64,000 nt of DNA from Onthophagus taurus (taxonomy: Eukaryota; Arthropoda; Insecta; Coleoptera; Scarabaeidae). The stretch's first letter is position 1. The number at the start of each line of letters is the position of its first letter. Position numbers and translations under genes: made by a program. The stretch is taken from NCBI RefSeq assembly GCF_036711975.1, contig NC_091975.1, positions 5,644,501-5,708,500 of the forward strand, written 5' to 3'. The notes beneath the pieces are model-generated. The model saw only the letters and a list, made by a program, of their open reading frames with translations, was not told where the DNA came from and searched no databases. Below are positions 51,312 to 64,000 of this stretch, in pieces.

Positions 51312-51431
51312 CAGATATCAATAGATATCAAGAACGCCTTTAATAAAGTACTCTGGGAAGGAACTAATAAGATTCTAGAACCGCACCTATCGCAAAGAAC
51401 TAATGATCCAATGGTGAAGAAAGTGCGATGA
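51312..51431 (+). pseudogene. Reverse-transcriptase motif relic (non-LTR)
   Basis: Between TGA 51309-51311 and TGA 51429-51431 the frame reads QISIDIKNAFNKVLWEGTNK and onward. IDIKNAFNKVLW matches the motif-A pattern of jockey/R1-type reverse transcriptases (Asp-Ile-Lys-x-Ala-Phe). The rest of the enzyme is missing or too decayed to follow. This is probably a fragment of a dead LINE. Confidence 0.4.
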
Positions 51432-51619
51432 GGTGGGATCAGTAATGGACACAACTTCACAAACGAAGTTATAATAAAAAGAGCAGAATACCCCATCAAG
51501 TTGCAAAAAGCCTAGTGGATATGAGATTAAAAAGGATTTGCTATCAAGGCAGGCAATACAAGCAAAAAGTCCCTCAAATATCTGTGGCTTACTCTAGATA
51601 TAGATCTAAAGTTGATGTT

Positions 51620-51760
51620 TGGATGAATTTGGGTTAGGTTCGGGTTAAGTTTAGGTTGAGAATGGTTTGCTTGAGATTGAGTTTGGGTTGGGTTTTGGTT
51701 AAGTTGGGTTGGATTCGGGTTGGGAGAGGTTCGATTGGGATTGAGTTTGGGTAATGTTAA
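51620..51760 (+). repeat. Degenerate GGGTT/TTGGG simple repeat
   Basis: The stretch is built of variants of GGGTTnGGTT and GAGTTTGGGTTGGG on the plus strand. It lacks the regular phase of a TTAGG or TCAGG telomere repeat and looks like an interstitial low-complexity tract. A reverse-orientation tract of the same kind lies at about 20450-20490. Confidence 0.75.
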
Positions 51761-51770
51761 CAATAAATTA

Positions 51771-54700
51771 CTACAAGTAATGTTTGACAATTCCAGAAAG
51801 TTGTTGAAATCAGTTATTGACTTGACATCATGCTCTGTTTTCTGCTAAAACGATTTAAAGTTTAAAAAGTTTGTATTTTTGTGTATGTTGTAATTAAAAA
51901 AAAAAAATTAATCCATTTGTTAATTATTGTGTGGATTTATTGAAGCATTTATTGTAACGACAAATTGAAATAGTAAATATTGGAATAAGACGTTGTAAGA
52001 ACGGTTTAGAGTTTAACTTTACCTTTGCCGTTACGAGTTTAGAGGTCGGATGCATCGAAAGAAAATTTACGGTGGAATACCGAGTCGGGTCGGTTTTACG
52101 TCTGGTTTCCATTAGGTAGAAGGAAGGCCTAAAAAGAAGTCGCCGTTGAAATTGGAACGAATGAACGCGTCGAGTTTCGAAAGATTAAAAGTTTCGTAGA
52201 AAATTCCGTATCGTCTTTATGTAAAATAAGGAGAGAACCAAAAGTCAAGAAACAAAAAATAAAAAACGAATAATAAAAAAGGAAGAATAAAAAGTGAAAA
52301 ATAAAACCTTTCGGTTGGTTTCTCGAATTAGATAGCAGAAAGAATTATGTTTTTAATTTAGCCAAGAAGTTTTGACTAAGTTGAGGCGTTTCCTTCTTCG
52401 TCCAATTCCCGCGAGCGAAAAAATAACAAACAAAACTTTGAACTTTACTAGTACAAATAGAAAATTAACTGAAATGTCAAAACGCGCGTTTTCATTCTTC
52501 CCCTACATACCAACGGAACAAACGTAATTACCCGTGAAAGCTTTCCCCAAAAATTTACTTTGTCGCCTAATGATCCATTAAGTGACAAAGCGAAATGGCA
52601 GCGAATTCATGTAATTTATGAGTTGACGAACCCCCTTAATGTATTAGCTAACCTAAACACTATTAAACCATTAATTTCACTTAATACGATAAGTTAATAA
52701 AAGATTTCGCATCAACAAAATTATTATTATAAGAAAAAGTAACTTTATTATCTAAATCATTGATTAGTTACAAATAGAGAGCTGAAATGGATTCCCCTCA
52801 TCTAACGTAAATTCTGTAGGATCCCCATGAATTAATTAATGGCCTTTGACGGGATGGAAAGCAGGGGTGAAGTAGATAACATAGAACATCGTAGAATTTA
52901 GGATGGGGTGCAATCTCTCGTAGGCAACGATCCATTATCGAAAAACACAATATTGCCTAATAACGCATCGACGCTGCCACACTAAATCCGCACAGCGAAC
53001 AGTTCAATAATCGAGGAATTCAATATCGCCGGAATTTATGCCCTTCGTAAATCGTGCAATGTCAGGAAGATGGCTGCGGTATTTTTTTTGATGATCCAAG
53101 GACCGCTATTTAATAATTAGAAGCTTGATGAAACGTTAAATTCAAATTGAGCGTAGAAATTATTTTTTGATTTAAAACCTGTCGAAAACGTTATTGTTTT
53201 AAAATTTGTAAATGAAGTTTGGTCAAACTTTAATAAAAAAAATATAATAAAATCGGAAAATCCAAATGTAATAAAAATAGGAGCACAATCTGTTTTTATT
53301 TTATAAATATCGACCTAATTTCTCGTTGAACACGATTTTATTTGTTGTCTTTTTTTGTTATTGATTCATAACAATGAATACTGTATCAAATTTGTATTTA
53401 TAAACACGAATAGGTGTAATTGATGCTTTTTATCAAGAAAATATTTACTAAAACCTAACGTAAATACAATTTCTTGGTTTAACCAATCGATTTTACCAAA
53501 GCAGTCACGATTTTGCTTCGTATTGGGTGAGAATACAAATCTAAAAGGTTATAGTTGTGACAATCTTTGGAACTCGGTGTGTTCTTTTTAGTGTATACGG
53601 GAAGATATATGAAGTGTTGTTCGTAAGATATTCAATAAAAATGAATTGATAACTCAGCAATATCGTCGATCCAGGCCGTTGGCAATATAGTAAATGATTC
53701 ATAAAGGAACCGCGCCCAGGATGCAGCCGGGTCGAGGGTAATTCATACAATTCTGTGCGCCGGCAACGTTTACGATGTCGTTCTGGCCGTTTCGTCGGCA
53801 CCTAACGAACTTTAAAGCTTCCTTATCGTCAACGCGCAAAGTTCTACGGCCGTTTATTTTTCCCCTTTTAAGATTTTTGGTCTACGCGCATCTGACTCTA
53901 AATTATCGAGCGAAATTTATTTCTTTTATATTGTTATATTTATCTTATATTTATTTTTCGTATTTTTGTTTTAAAACTGGGACGCGATGTCCTAAACGTA
54001 AGTCCCGGAGGATATTTGTCAACTCCGTGTTGCATCAGAAAACAGGAGGACAGTTTGACGCGGTTTCAGTTCTCCCGTGAGAAATCCGGCAACCGCGAAT
54101 TGATGGCTCCGGTACAACTATAAATCACTGACGTCATAGCAACAACGGTTGGTAAAGCCGATTATGGCATATAGGTACTCCCAGGTAATTCATTAAACAT
54201 ATCATTGAAGCGAAAACAGGTCGAAACAGACATCTTATGCTTTAAAATTAATCGATGCGCAAAGATTGTTAATAACTGCTTGAAATGTTTGCGGATTTGG
54301 TAAACAACTAGCGTGATTAGCGAGCAATAAGCCAACACCGTGGTCCATTAATTACAATTAATAAAACTAAGCGAAAACGCGTCGCGAATTCATTACGAAA
54401 TTACAAAGTCCGGCAATGCAATTAAAATTGCATACCTGCACGTAAAGCCTATTAATTTGATAACGTTTCAAACGATAAATCAACACGCCAGTGTGCCGAG
54501 TAATTAGGCTACAGCAAATTAAAATTTATATCTTTGTTTGTTACGTGTTGGACAAATAAATTAATATATGTCCAAATATTACCAGTTATATGAAATAATA
54601 ATAATATTGAATTCATAAATATATTTTCTTAAGTCAACATATTGTGCTAACAAATTTCAGTGATGTGGAAATCACTACATCATAAAATAGTATGAACTTT

Positions 54701-56699
54701 TTGGACAAAACTTAAATTTTATGAAGAAGCTGTTGCGAGGCATGTACACCAAACTGTCCCTATCTCTCGAGCTTTCGTCCAAAATCCAATCGGTACCAAC
54801 AGAAAGAAGCAAGCGAGGAAGACTAAAAGTTTCCTCTTTAAGATATTAGTAAGTTCCGGTTATTTACAGTCACCAGTTGAAGAGTACTTCTTTATTGTAC
54901 TTTTTCCTAGAACTGGCAGAGATGATTTGGGTTGTAATCCAACGTTTTTAGATCACTTTGAAGATGCAAGTCTTATCGATATAGTAGATTCTGCCAAGTT
55001 GAACTCATCAGCTGAATGATCAGAAAGTTGTTCCATTGATTACTAGTTCTTAGAGGTGGGGTTTGGTACAATTTTACGTTTCTGGATGACAATGATAATG
55101 GAAATCTTATTGACATAGTCCAGTCATCAGTGAAAAAGGCTTTCTTAATCTGACATCGTGTAACTTTCGTTTTATGATTTTACTAAGTTCTGGTATAATG
55201 TAAACCTTATTAGCGAAAAAGTATCATGGTTGCACTTGTTCCTAAAACTGAATTTTTAAATTCAATTTATAATTTAAGCTATTTTTAAATTTTTCTTGTT
55301 TATTTGAGCGCAGTTTTGTAAAATGTATAGATACATCATCAAACGCATAAATTTTGGTTTCAATGAATTTCAGAGCACGTTCCACGACCGACACGACAAA
55401 TGATTTAATATCTGAACTTTCCATTGTACGAGCGCATGGATTCAAAATGCCAACGTTCCATATTGGGCAAAGGGACGTAGTTTGTTCTGAAATTCCATGC
55501 GGAACGCGCGTCTATATTGCGCTCGTTAAAAGGATTTGGAGTTTTTATTTTTTGCCCTTTCCGTAACCAACCACTGCCGTAAAGCTCCGGTAAATACCGA
55601 GATGACTTTTTATTTAAACCCGTCGATTCGGATAACCACGAATAAAAAAAATATATACAACGTCCTCGCTTCAAATTGGCACTAATCACCGCATTTACCG
55701 ATCGAGATTTGAAACGCCGGTCAATTCAACCTACAATTGGGGTATAACGTCCGGGATATAATACCCGTGTATCCTGTCGACGATATTGACGAAATTGTCG
55801 TCGGCATTCCCAGAGTTTCGTTCGTAATTGGATTTTTCAACAGACGCATTGCGCTAACGACGAATCCTTTTCGGTCAATTAGCTTCGGCACGGACGTGTT
55901 ATGTTACGAATTCCCATATACGATTTTGAGGGTGGCTGAATTTTCATTGAAACGCGATATTCGTTAAAATTGTATGGGATGGCCAAAATTTCACCGACGT
56001 TTTCCTACATCTCCGATAACCCTGACAGTATACTCGCTTGCATTTTGAGTAAACGTCAAAGGAAGGATGGACAGCTTGATAAGGGTTGGGAAGTTAGATA
56101 TTGATATTGAAACAAAGACGATATCTAACATCTTCCTTCGAAAAATACAGGGTGATTCAAAATATTGCATAATATTAATTTATGACTTGATTAGATCCGG
56201 CGCATCCGCCAAAATTCTTAGAAGCCTTTTCGAGATCAAAATCCGGTAAAAGAGACGTTGAAAATAAACAGCTTTTGTATCAAGTTCTTCACGGTGCAGC
56301 CAAAATAAACATCTAATTTCTGGTAGGTTCCGGCGCCGTCAGCGCCTCTCGTGGACGTAACTGACATGCGCCGGCCGCACGAACTTTGCCCGATATTTTC
56401 AGTAGGCCGCGAAACGCTATGGCGAAGCCATCAACGTCTTGATCGCGCGGGCGCGCGTTTTAAATTCATGTTTGTACATGTTCCAATAAAATAAATACAT
56501 CAATATATGTATAAAAGTTTATTATCAAGTTTTCAAACCTAAAATGAAACTAAGCTATAACTAAAAAGTTGATTATTTTTTCTAATTACTTAATTGAGTT
56601 AATTAATAATAACTGATGTGGTTAATCGTGATGATGTGAAAATAGCAAAGAAAAGACTCGTGTTAGTTATTGTTAGTGCCTACTTCCGGCGAGATCATC
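51771..56699. other. Intergenic DNA, upstream of the putative first exon
   Basis: No supported gene. The frames at 53541-54080 and 55242-55967 overlap on opposite strands and carry no domain. The block at about 56320-56460 is GC- and CpG-richer than its surroundings. It lies 240-380 bases before the signal-peptide exon at 56700, so it may be its promoter or 5' UTR, but I could not identify core elements. Confidence 0.4.
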
Positions 56700-56748
56700 A
56701 TGCTCTCATTTATTCTTCTTCTCACTGTTCTTTCCGCTGATTTCATAG
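56700..56748 (+). CDS. Putative signal-peptide first exon of an unidentified gene
   Basis: ATG is followed by MLSFILLLTVLSADFI and a GTGAG donor (ATAG|GTGAGAAAT). An in-frame TAG lies 12 codons upstream, so the ATG is a plausible start. The peptide has the short n-region and Leu-rich core of a secretion signal. The exon ends in phase 1, as do the signal exons of Ig-superfamily genes, including the dpr gene at 16454-16547. I searched the plus strand to 64000 without finding a convincing second exon, so the gene would need a first intron longer than 7 kb. A chance hydrophobic frame cannot be excluded. Confidence 0.45.
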
Positions 56749-59700
56749 GTGAGAAATCTTCATTTTAACGTGATAAAATAATAACTCATTATATTAACAT
56801 AATTACATAAGATTTATTGGTTGGCCATACTCTATTCATTATGGTAATTATAACATGTCAAGGTATTAATAATATTTTAGTTTAAATTAACTCCGTCGTT
56901 ATTTAATTGAGTTTATTCACTAAATTAACATGGATTTAATTATACTTTGTTATAATTACAATTCCAATGATAAAGCAAAATAATAACATCGGCGAATTAA
57001 AAAAAGAAAAATTTGAAAAAATAAACACACCAAACTCGTTAACCACGTATTTTCACGGGAAATTTCAAGTAAAAATTAAACTTTAAATTGGAGTGTTGTA
57101 AAAATATTGTTTTGTTGAAACCAAGTGGTAGTGGTACGCTTGAAAACGTTGCCTCGACAAATTCCGCTTTAATCCCGAGTTAATTGCTGTTGATTCAAGG
57201 TATACTGTTGGATTAACACGCTGGCTTCGCCGTGCTCTAGGTCGCATTCCAGTAGTCTAAGTAGAACCCCGGTTGTCTTCGAAACCGACTACCAGTTGAT
57301 CGTGGTTGTACACAGCGCTGTCACGACGACGCCTCCATAATTCACATTGCACGAATAAAAGCCCTAGTGGAAATTTAATTTTATTGATTCAGTTTGCTCC
57401 TCTATTTTGGGACATTTTTCCTCGGTGCGGTTTTACAACATCCAAACTAACAAGAGACATTAAGGCCCTATCTTAATTTCATGCAAGCTCTTCCAACTTG
57501 GAGACTACGAGCGCCTGTCTTGCGTACGATAAGGCATAGCTCAACTTGGGAAGTGGTAAATAATTGTAAATTTCGAGATTATTTTAAGTATTGTTGTACA
57601 AGAAGATAGTTTTATGATTTTGAAGTGTTAAAGAGATAGATCTTATCGGTATTTGTCTTTGATGTTTACCCGAAACGTGAAGGTGACCAAGCGAAATTCT
57701 ATGCTAACAGGACGCTATCCTCAAGCTGGGAACTAACTAAGAGGTCTTCATTTATTCCAGGACCGTCATTAATTCTGGCGTATTCCAGGCACGTCTCGCC
57801 GTGCCCGTAACACTGTGGCCTTTTCTTGATTAGCACCTTAACTCAAAAAGTTTCTTGTGTTTCTTATTCGGTCATTTCCCAAAAGAGATTTTATTCATTC
57901 TATTTCTTGCTCTATATCATTTCTGGTATATACAAACTTAATATCAGTTTTGCTTTATTTCATAAATATAGCTTGGGCGATTTTTTGAAATTTCTTTTCT
58001 TGCACACATCCAGTTTTAATCCGAATCATATCGATCGTGAAGTTGGGCACGATCGTGACATTTGTGAATTTAAAACTGTTCGGAATCGCAACGAATCCCG
58101 CTATCTAACTATCTAACTAAAATAACGTAAACTATAAACGCGTCCAGAACATAGATACTATTTTTTATTTGTTTTATTTATTTTTTTTATCCGTATCATT
58201 TCGATTAAGTAATTAACAGTAATTGCCTCCACTTTTTGATGCTCCTAATTTTATTTTTATATTAAGAAAAATGGGGAGAAAAAAATATCTGTTCTGTTTT
58301 AGAACCGGGTAAAAAGGCGACGACGTAATCGTTCTGTCCACTTAGCAAACAATTACCGGTTGGGGAGTCCCGAAACAGGGGACAAAAAGCGACGGGAAGT
58401 TGGCGATAACATTAAGCTCTTAGCAATTTGCCCTGGCGTGGTAGCGGTGGCAATAAGGGAATTGGGTGATGCCCGTCCAACTATACCGAACGATATGAAC
58501 TCGACGATTTTGCCAGTCGCAGAAAACGAGGTTCAAACGTAATGGAATAACTGACAAAGAGAAAAAATTAAGATCTCAAACAAGTATTTTCATCTCTTTT
58601 TGTGTAATCTTCAAACAGATTTGAGGACAAATTTTAAGATTACACTAAAAAGGATGATTTGTTTATGGTTATTTCAAAATTTAAACGCTGTTTTTAAAAA
58701 TTGAAAATTCAAAACAGCGTGAAAAGTTTAATCACCCTATTCATTCTGAAGGCATTTTTGCGCTCTCATGCAATGTTTAGCAGGCACCGCATTAGATGGT
58801 GCTAAAAATCGCGCTCTTCGTCCTTTATCAGCGTCGTCTCGACTAACTTTGTTGGGTTTACTCTCAAAGACACAACATACACGCCTACACCTTTTCGCTT
58901 CCCGAAATCGCTACAAAATTATGCACGAACTCTACGACACTCAAGATCCCCATACAAAGCAAGTATCCTTTTGTGTTACACCTTCTTCTAGGTTAATTAC
59001 AATTTAAGGTTGTACTTTTTTTTGTTTTTATTTTTGCAACACACGTAAAGTCTTCACGAGGGCAGTGCAACGCGGGGTCGAATTTATTTACCGGAAGGAA
59101 GGTGATAAGGGGTATACCGGGTGGAGGTGGTGGAGAATGTGACGCCCTCTACTAACCTATTGATCCTTTTTGAAAACACGTAACCGGAGTTTACCTTGTT
59201 TCATCACGTGACCACGTCGACAAAGTTAAAAATTGACTTGCATTACAGGGCAATTATTCCTGCGAGGATTGCGAAACGTCGCTCTAATTATCCTGGCGGC
59301 AAATTAATTTAAAGCGCCGCCCTCCCCGACGGCGTCGCCTTTTTCAGTTCATAATTATACGGGGATTGACACAGCGCTAATGAACTCGACGTTATTAAGC
59401 CGTCAGGTGTTCACGTGAATAATTGCGGCAAAGTAGAGTAAAAGCTTTAGAAAGATTTTGTATATATCTCGGGTTACAAATCTTGTCGTGGTTTTCGAGT
59501 GGATGCAGTTAAGATTAACGTCCGAATAGGCACTAAACAAAAAGGAAATTTCCTGCGGTTACGACCCTCCTAATCGTCTGTTAAGAATAAATTACGTTTA
59601 GCGGAGTGCTCTTCGTCCTGAAACTAACAGGAATCTCCATTAGGAAAACATCAGGAAATATTAATGCTTTCCGGGTTGGGGCTTGACATCAGGTCGGAGA

Positions 59701-62700
59701 GGTCCCCATTAATCTGAAATATTTATCATCTAGCTGAAGGCACTTATCACCGATTTCTGTTTCACACTCTTGTATCCATCTATTCGTATTTCAGGGATTT
59801 CTTTAACTTAATTCAAACTAGATTAAATCTTAATTAAAATGTTTTTGGCAAAAAGGCATCTTCAACGAACATAATCACTTGCTACAGAGATTACCGTATA
59901 CTACGGGAACGGAAATACAATAACATCTACGAACAAAAGGTAGCCACTTACGTTGGGTTATTACGATTATATGTGGGGTTGTCTCTAAGGGTTAAAACAA
60001 GGAAACCGACACAAATCGGGTTCGATTTTTTGCCAACACGAATTCGCTTTGATTTGATCGCTCGATGGACGGGCGCGTATTGTGTATTTCAGCGCGATTT
60101 AGGCCGAAACCCCGTCAGAAGGGAAAGGCGATAAGACGAGCAATAAATTAGGGTACGATGCGTTCCAACACAATGGTGAGGCGGGAAATTTTCGGCATTT
60201 ACGGGTGAGTTATGACCGCAATCGAATAAATTAAGAGGGGAACGTGAATTAGCGTCAATTCTGGTCGGGATATATCTGTCCGGACGTCAAAAATTATTTT
60301 ACGCTGCGTTATTTTAAGAGGTAAATTTATGGTTCTGTTCGGCCACCAGTAATAAAGCGATAAATCAAGTGGTTTGGTTAGATTCCCTTTCGCGGTAATT
60401 TTCTTTTTCATTTACTTTATTAACACTAAATTTACTTATTTTAATTAAACTTCTTATTGTTCCTAACTTGAGATATTAGAGTTGCGAGGTACGTAGTAAA
60501 CTATAGCATCTGTGCCAAATTTGATTTCCTGTTCGGATGTAACACGCTTTCAGGACCGGCAGAACTAAATCGATAGCAGCCGCGATTATGAGGAGCCCTC
60601 CTTGTAGTCAGCGTTTCTATTATGCGAAAGTAGATCTGTCTGGTGTACAGTTCGGCGATAATGCTTCCATATTACCACCAAACAGAGCCGTACTTCAAGA
60701 GGGATTACGAATTTAAATCCATATCTGGTACATCTCCGAAACTTTAATCATACGAACTAACGCAGCGTAAAGCCAAGTATTGATTAAGTAAAAAAAACTA
60801 AGCGTCCGAGAAAAGGTCCACACGAAAGTGAACCATCCATCACGTTTTTCCTGCCGTCGATGGGTGGAAATAACAATTACTGGACATCCGGAACGCAAAA
60901 AAACTAATGGCGTGGAAAAAGGAGGCGCTAAAACGTATGCTCGAAAAAAAAGGTACATTTTGAGGTCTCTTAGAGTCAATGATGTGTTCGAAGGTATTTT
61001 AAGGTATTTGGTTTCTTTATTATGAAATTTTACAAGAACAGAAGACAAATAAGGGATTCTCCTTAATTAGATTAAAAAAATGTTTAAATTCACAAAATAT
61101 AAAAAGATATTCTTTTTTGATAATTAAAAAATAATGAATGTTTAATATTTATCCATCTTGTTTACATAAAATGTTCAGCTTGGTGGTGAATAGCGAATTA
61201 TTTAATATCCCTCAGCTGCCATACAATGTAAATACAAAGAGTAGTGCGGAATCCAAAGTGCAGAGTCTGATGCGCAAGGGCCCACTAAAAGTTGGCGAGC
61301 ACCTCGAGAGCCATAAAGATGAGTAAAGGTCCGGGATTTAATTTTCTGGCCGCCTCTTTCGCCGGCATATTTCTCTCGTGCGAAGGTATCTAAGGGCCGA
61401 GTTAGAATTACGTGTTTTGCGCTTGGAACGGCCTCATAAAAAGCGATGGGGGTTGGCAATTGTCGGGAACAAAGAGCTAAAACCCCTCCTTAACCTTGAA
61501 AAAAAAATTTACGTTGACATATTTCCCAGTAGGAAATCGTATAATTGTTCTACCCACAGTAACTAGTTTCAAACTAATCAAAACTAGGAAGGGAATTAGG
61601 TGGGATGTTATTGGAAATTTCGAGGTGGTGAATGGATATTGCAATCTGCCCTTGGTAGTTATATTTACTGATAGCACTAAATAAATAACAAAGAAATATT
61701 CACGGTTGACGTGAAATGGTGGCTTTACAACTTCAAAACTATCGTTATGATAATGGAATTATCCATTTCCGCCACAAAATACCCGTCCAAATCCTTAAGC
61801 AACCAACGGTCATGCATAATACATGAGGGCGGCGTCAACCGATACCCATAGAATAAGAAGCCGCCATCGAAGGCTCACATCTAACGCTTGCTTTCTGCGG
61901 TAATCTCTGAAGAGGCTGAAGTACCTTAGGTCCACACTACGACGATATTGCTGGATAAGAGCGGTGGAAGGGTAGTAAACCGGTAATATCGGTGGCCGCG
62001 ATGGCACACGTTAAACTTCGCGATATATTTTCTCTCCCCGGTGTCACATTGACTTACAAAGTAGGAAAGCGTAAGATAAAGCGCACTAATATAACCGAAG
62101 TTGACCTACTTTGTACAAAGCAGGGCTTGTAAGGACTTGAAACCACCACTCTTGTAGTAGTTAGCTTGTAAATATAGAGAAACTCAAACATCTAAAGCAT
62201 AAAACGCCACAGGTTATAAATTCTTTTATTTAATTTTATTTATCTCTATTTTTATTTTTCAAATCGATGGAAAATGATTTCGTCTGCGTGGTTTTCATCA
62301 CTGCATACCATTGCGGAGAAGTTATTTCCCCAAGAATGAAGTTATTCGTTTAATATCCCGCATTAATTAAAGTAAGGCCTCCAGACTGAATTTTGCGCTG
62401 TCATTCATCACTCCTTGCATAAATTTCTGCGACAAAAGGAACGGTATTTCAGGTGATGTCGCAGTATAATTCCCATCATAAACTTCCACTAAGGTGATTA
62501 AAACGCTACTAAAAGGGGTGGTTCTTTTTATATTTCCTATTTTTATTGTTTTTTTTTATAATAAACTTTAAGCTCGGAAAGAGGCTCAACGCGCAACGCT
62601 AACCTTCTTACTTCTCGTCAAAGTTCGTCAAGTAAAGTATTCGTCTCACGTTGCCTCCGTATCAAAGTTTTAACTAATGCCACTTCACAATTACCGTACT

Positions 62701-64000
62701 CAGTAGGGTCGTAATTTTAGCCTGCATTTACCTATCAGCGACAGCGGAGACCTCTCGACAACGTAGGGGCTATATTTTTAAAAGTTTCCGAGGTCTCTGG
62801 TGTCCGGTCACTTTTCCGAACAAACGAAATTGCATTGTACTGCGAATTTTCAACCTGAATGTGAACATTCGACCATGTTCTCGACACAATTCACACTTCA
62901 ATAAGTTGGTCAAGTTAAATGGAGAAGTTTTTTGATGATACCTAAACGACATTTATAATTCCACAGCTGTAAAGTGTTAAAACATTCAATATAGAACATA
63001 GTGGGTTTACACTCAATGAACACGTAATGCATTAAGCGATAATACCGCACACAATGGATAGGTAACGGTGGAAAATATAGATTTCGCTCGGTTCAACGTC
63101 AAATATCGAGGTTGGATAGAAATTTTTTTTCGCACCAAAGTAAATCTACCGGGTCCAAAACTGCGTCATCACCAGCAGATAAATTGTGATTAATGGTTGG
63201 AACATTTATTACACTGGCGATTATTCAAAAGAGAGTAAAAAAGTACCATGTCGTACAATCAATCATTTTGGTAGTAATGAAACTTCAAAAAGTTAAGTAA
63301 AACTCGATGTTTATTTTCTTTCGATACAATATACGTTTTCAAATTAGAAATGAAATTATAGGTATAGAATACTTTAAAGGAATTTTAAAGATGTAGCTTT
63401 CTAACTAGTTCCCATTCAAAAACTTTATTCCGCCACGATTTCACGAACGTTTGAACAATGTTCCGGCGAGTTTTGAGGCGATTCGGACGACGCTAGATTG
63501 CAATATAAGTCGACGAAGTTCGCAGAACGGTAGGATTAAGTTGACAGAGAACAAAAGGCCGTTACGCCAACTTTGCCGTTTAAATAGAAATTAATAGTTA
63601 TCGAAAATCGATGGCAAAGCCACCGTTCGACGACGGAGTGTCTTTTAACACAATCACGAAATATCCCCGATAAAACCATCCCGGATCACGCCTCAGTATA
63701 AAATAAAAGGACTTCCTCGCTATCAAATTCAGGTCAACACTTCCATCTATTTGCATCCGGATAACACGTGTGCTGGTGGAACACGATATCAATACCCAGA
63801 CTCCCATCTCTCGTTTATCGAAAACCCACCGGAATTAGCAAAAGGGTGTCGCCATCCATGTCAGTTGCAAGACTCAAGAAATTTTAGAGTACTTTCAAAT
63901 TCTTTCTATTTTCGTCAATATCTTTGTTTACTTTAAAAGAAATTAATTCTCCTTTCTAATTAAGATTAAGATATCCCGATATTAACTCACGGGTAAGACG
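56749..64000. other. Possible long first intron, or intergenic DNA
   Basis: Seven kilobases with only short, unsupported frames (for example 57826-58116, 58768-59007 and 60713-61048). The one structure noted is the hairpin at 58591-58656. No exon with an Ig, EGF, kinase or transporter motif was found on either strand. Confidence 0.4.
58591..58656. repeat. Inverted repeat / hairpin with 21-base arms
   Basis: Left arm CATCTCTTTTTGTGTAATCTT; the reverse complement of the right arm is CATCCTTTTTAGTGTAATCTT. The arms differ at three positions and enclose a 24-base loop that holds a smaller ATTTG/CAAAT stem. A second, shorter hairpin (CGCTGTTTT / AAAACAGCG) follows at about 58685-58720. It could be a MITE remnant or a small-RNA precursor. 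Confidence 0.6.

Noticed and set aside
51620-51760. Interstitial telomere repeat
   Set aside because: The tract is built of irregular GGGTT/TTGGG variants without a fixed 5-bp period. It does not match TTAGG or TCAGG arrays.
1-64000. tRNA, rRNA, snRNA genes and CRISPR arrays
   Set aside because: Box-B-like GGTTCGA/GGTTCAA matches were looked at by eye, and none folded into a cloverleaf context. The tandem arrays have no spacers. A covariance-model scan would be needed to exclude small RNAs fully.

Overview
The window is AT-rich animal nuclear DNA. Genes are split by short GT-AG introns, intergenic DNA is long, and satellites and decayed transposons are present. The gene families (Dpr immunoglobulin receptors, DM4/DM12 proteins, a venom-type acid phosphatase, an SLC22-type transporter) point to an insect. 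A beetle is my best guess but the sequence does not prove it. Exons were joined by eye from splice sites, reading frame and family fit; no transcript data were available.

Layout. (1) 1-1013: last coding exon and 3' UTR of a plus-strand dpr-family gene whose body lies left of the window. (2) 1300-1800: a degenerate 40-45 bp repeat. (3) 7406-16547, minus: a complete second dpr-family gene, six coding exons and 317 residues, tail-to-tail with the first. (4) 20565-21800: a 179-bp satellite lying directly behind the 3' end of (5), an SLC22/organic cation transporter-like gene at 21833-25351, minus, seven exons and 535 residues. (6) 28346-29620, minus: a single-exon secreted EGF-domain protein of 424 residues with no function I can name. 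(7) 31216-33603: a Ginger/KRBA2-like DNA transposon with terminal inverted repeats, a TATA target duplication and a transposase broken in four places. (8) 38255-39584, plus: a venom/prostatic-type acid phosphatase of 373 residues. Its stop codon overlaps that of (9), a convergent DM4/DM12-family gene at 39577-40442, minus, 203 residues. (10) 45191-47786: eight copies of a 326-bp satellite. (11) 56700-56748, plus: a probable signal-peptide first exon whose remaining exons I could not find.

A foldback element family occurs at three places (about 15.6, 30.9 and 48.6 kb), and two short non-LTR retrotransposon relics are suspected near 42.2 and 51.4 kb. The rest is intron or intergenic DNA in which I recognise nothing.

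The genes do not form a pathway. The local relationships of interest are the tail-to-tail dpr pair, which looks like an old inverted duplication or cluster, and the acid phosphatase/DM4-12 pair, whose coding ends and probable 3' UTRs overlap in antisense. No clearly new biological system is evident. The most unusual items are the overlapping stops, the in-frame stop-free intron of the transporter, the two homogenised satellites and the foldback family.
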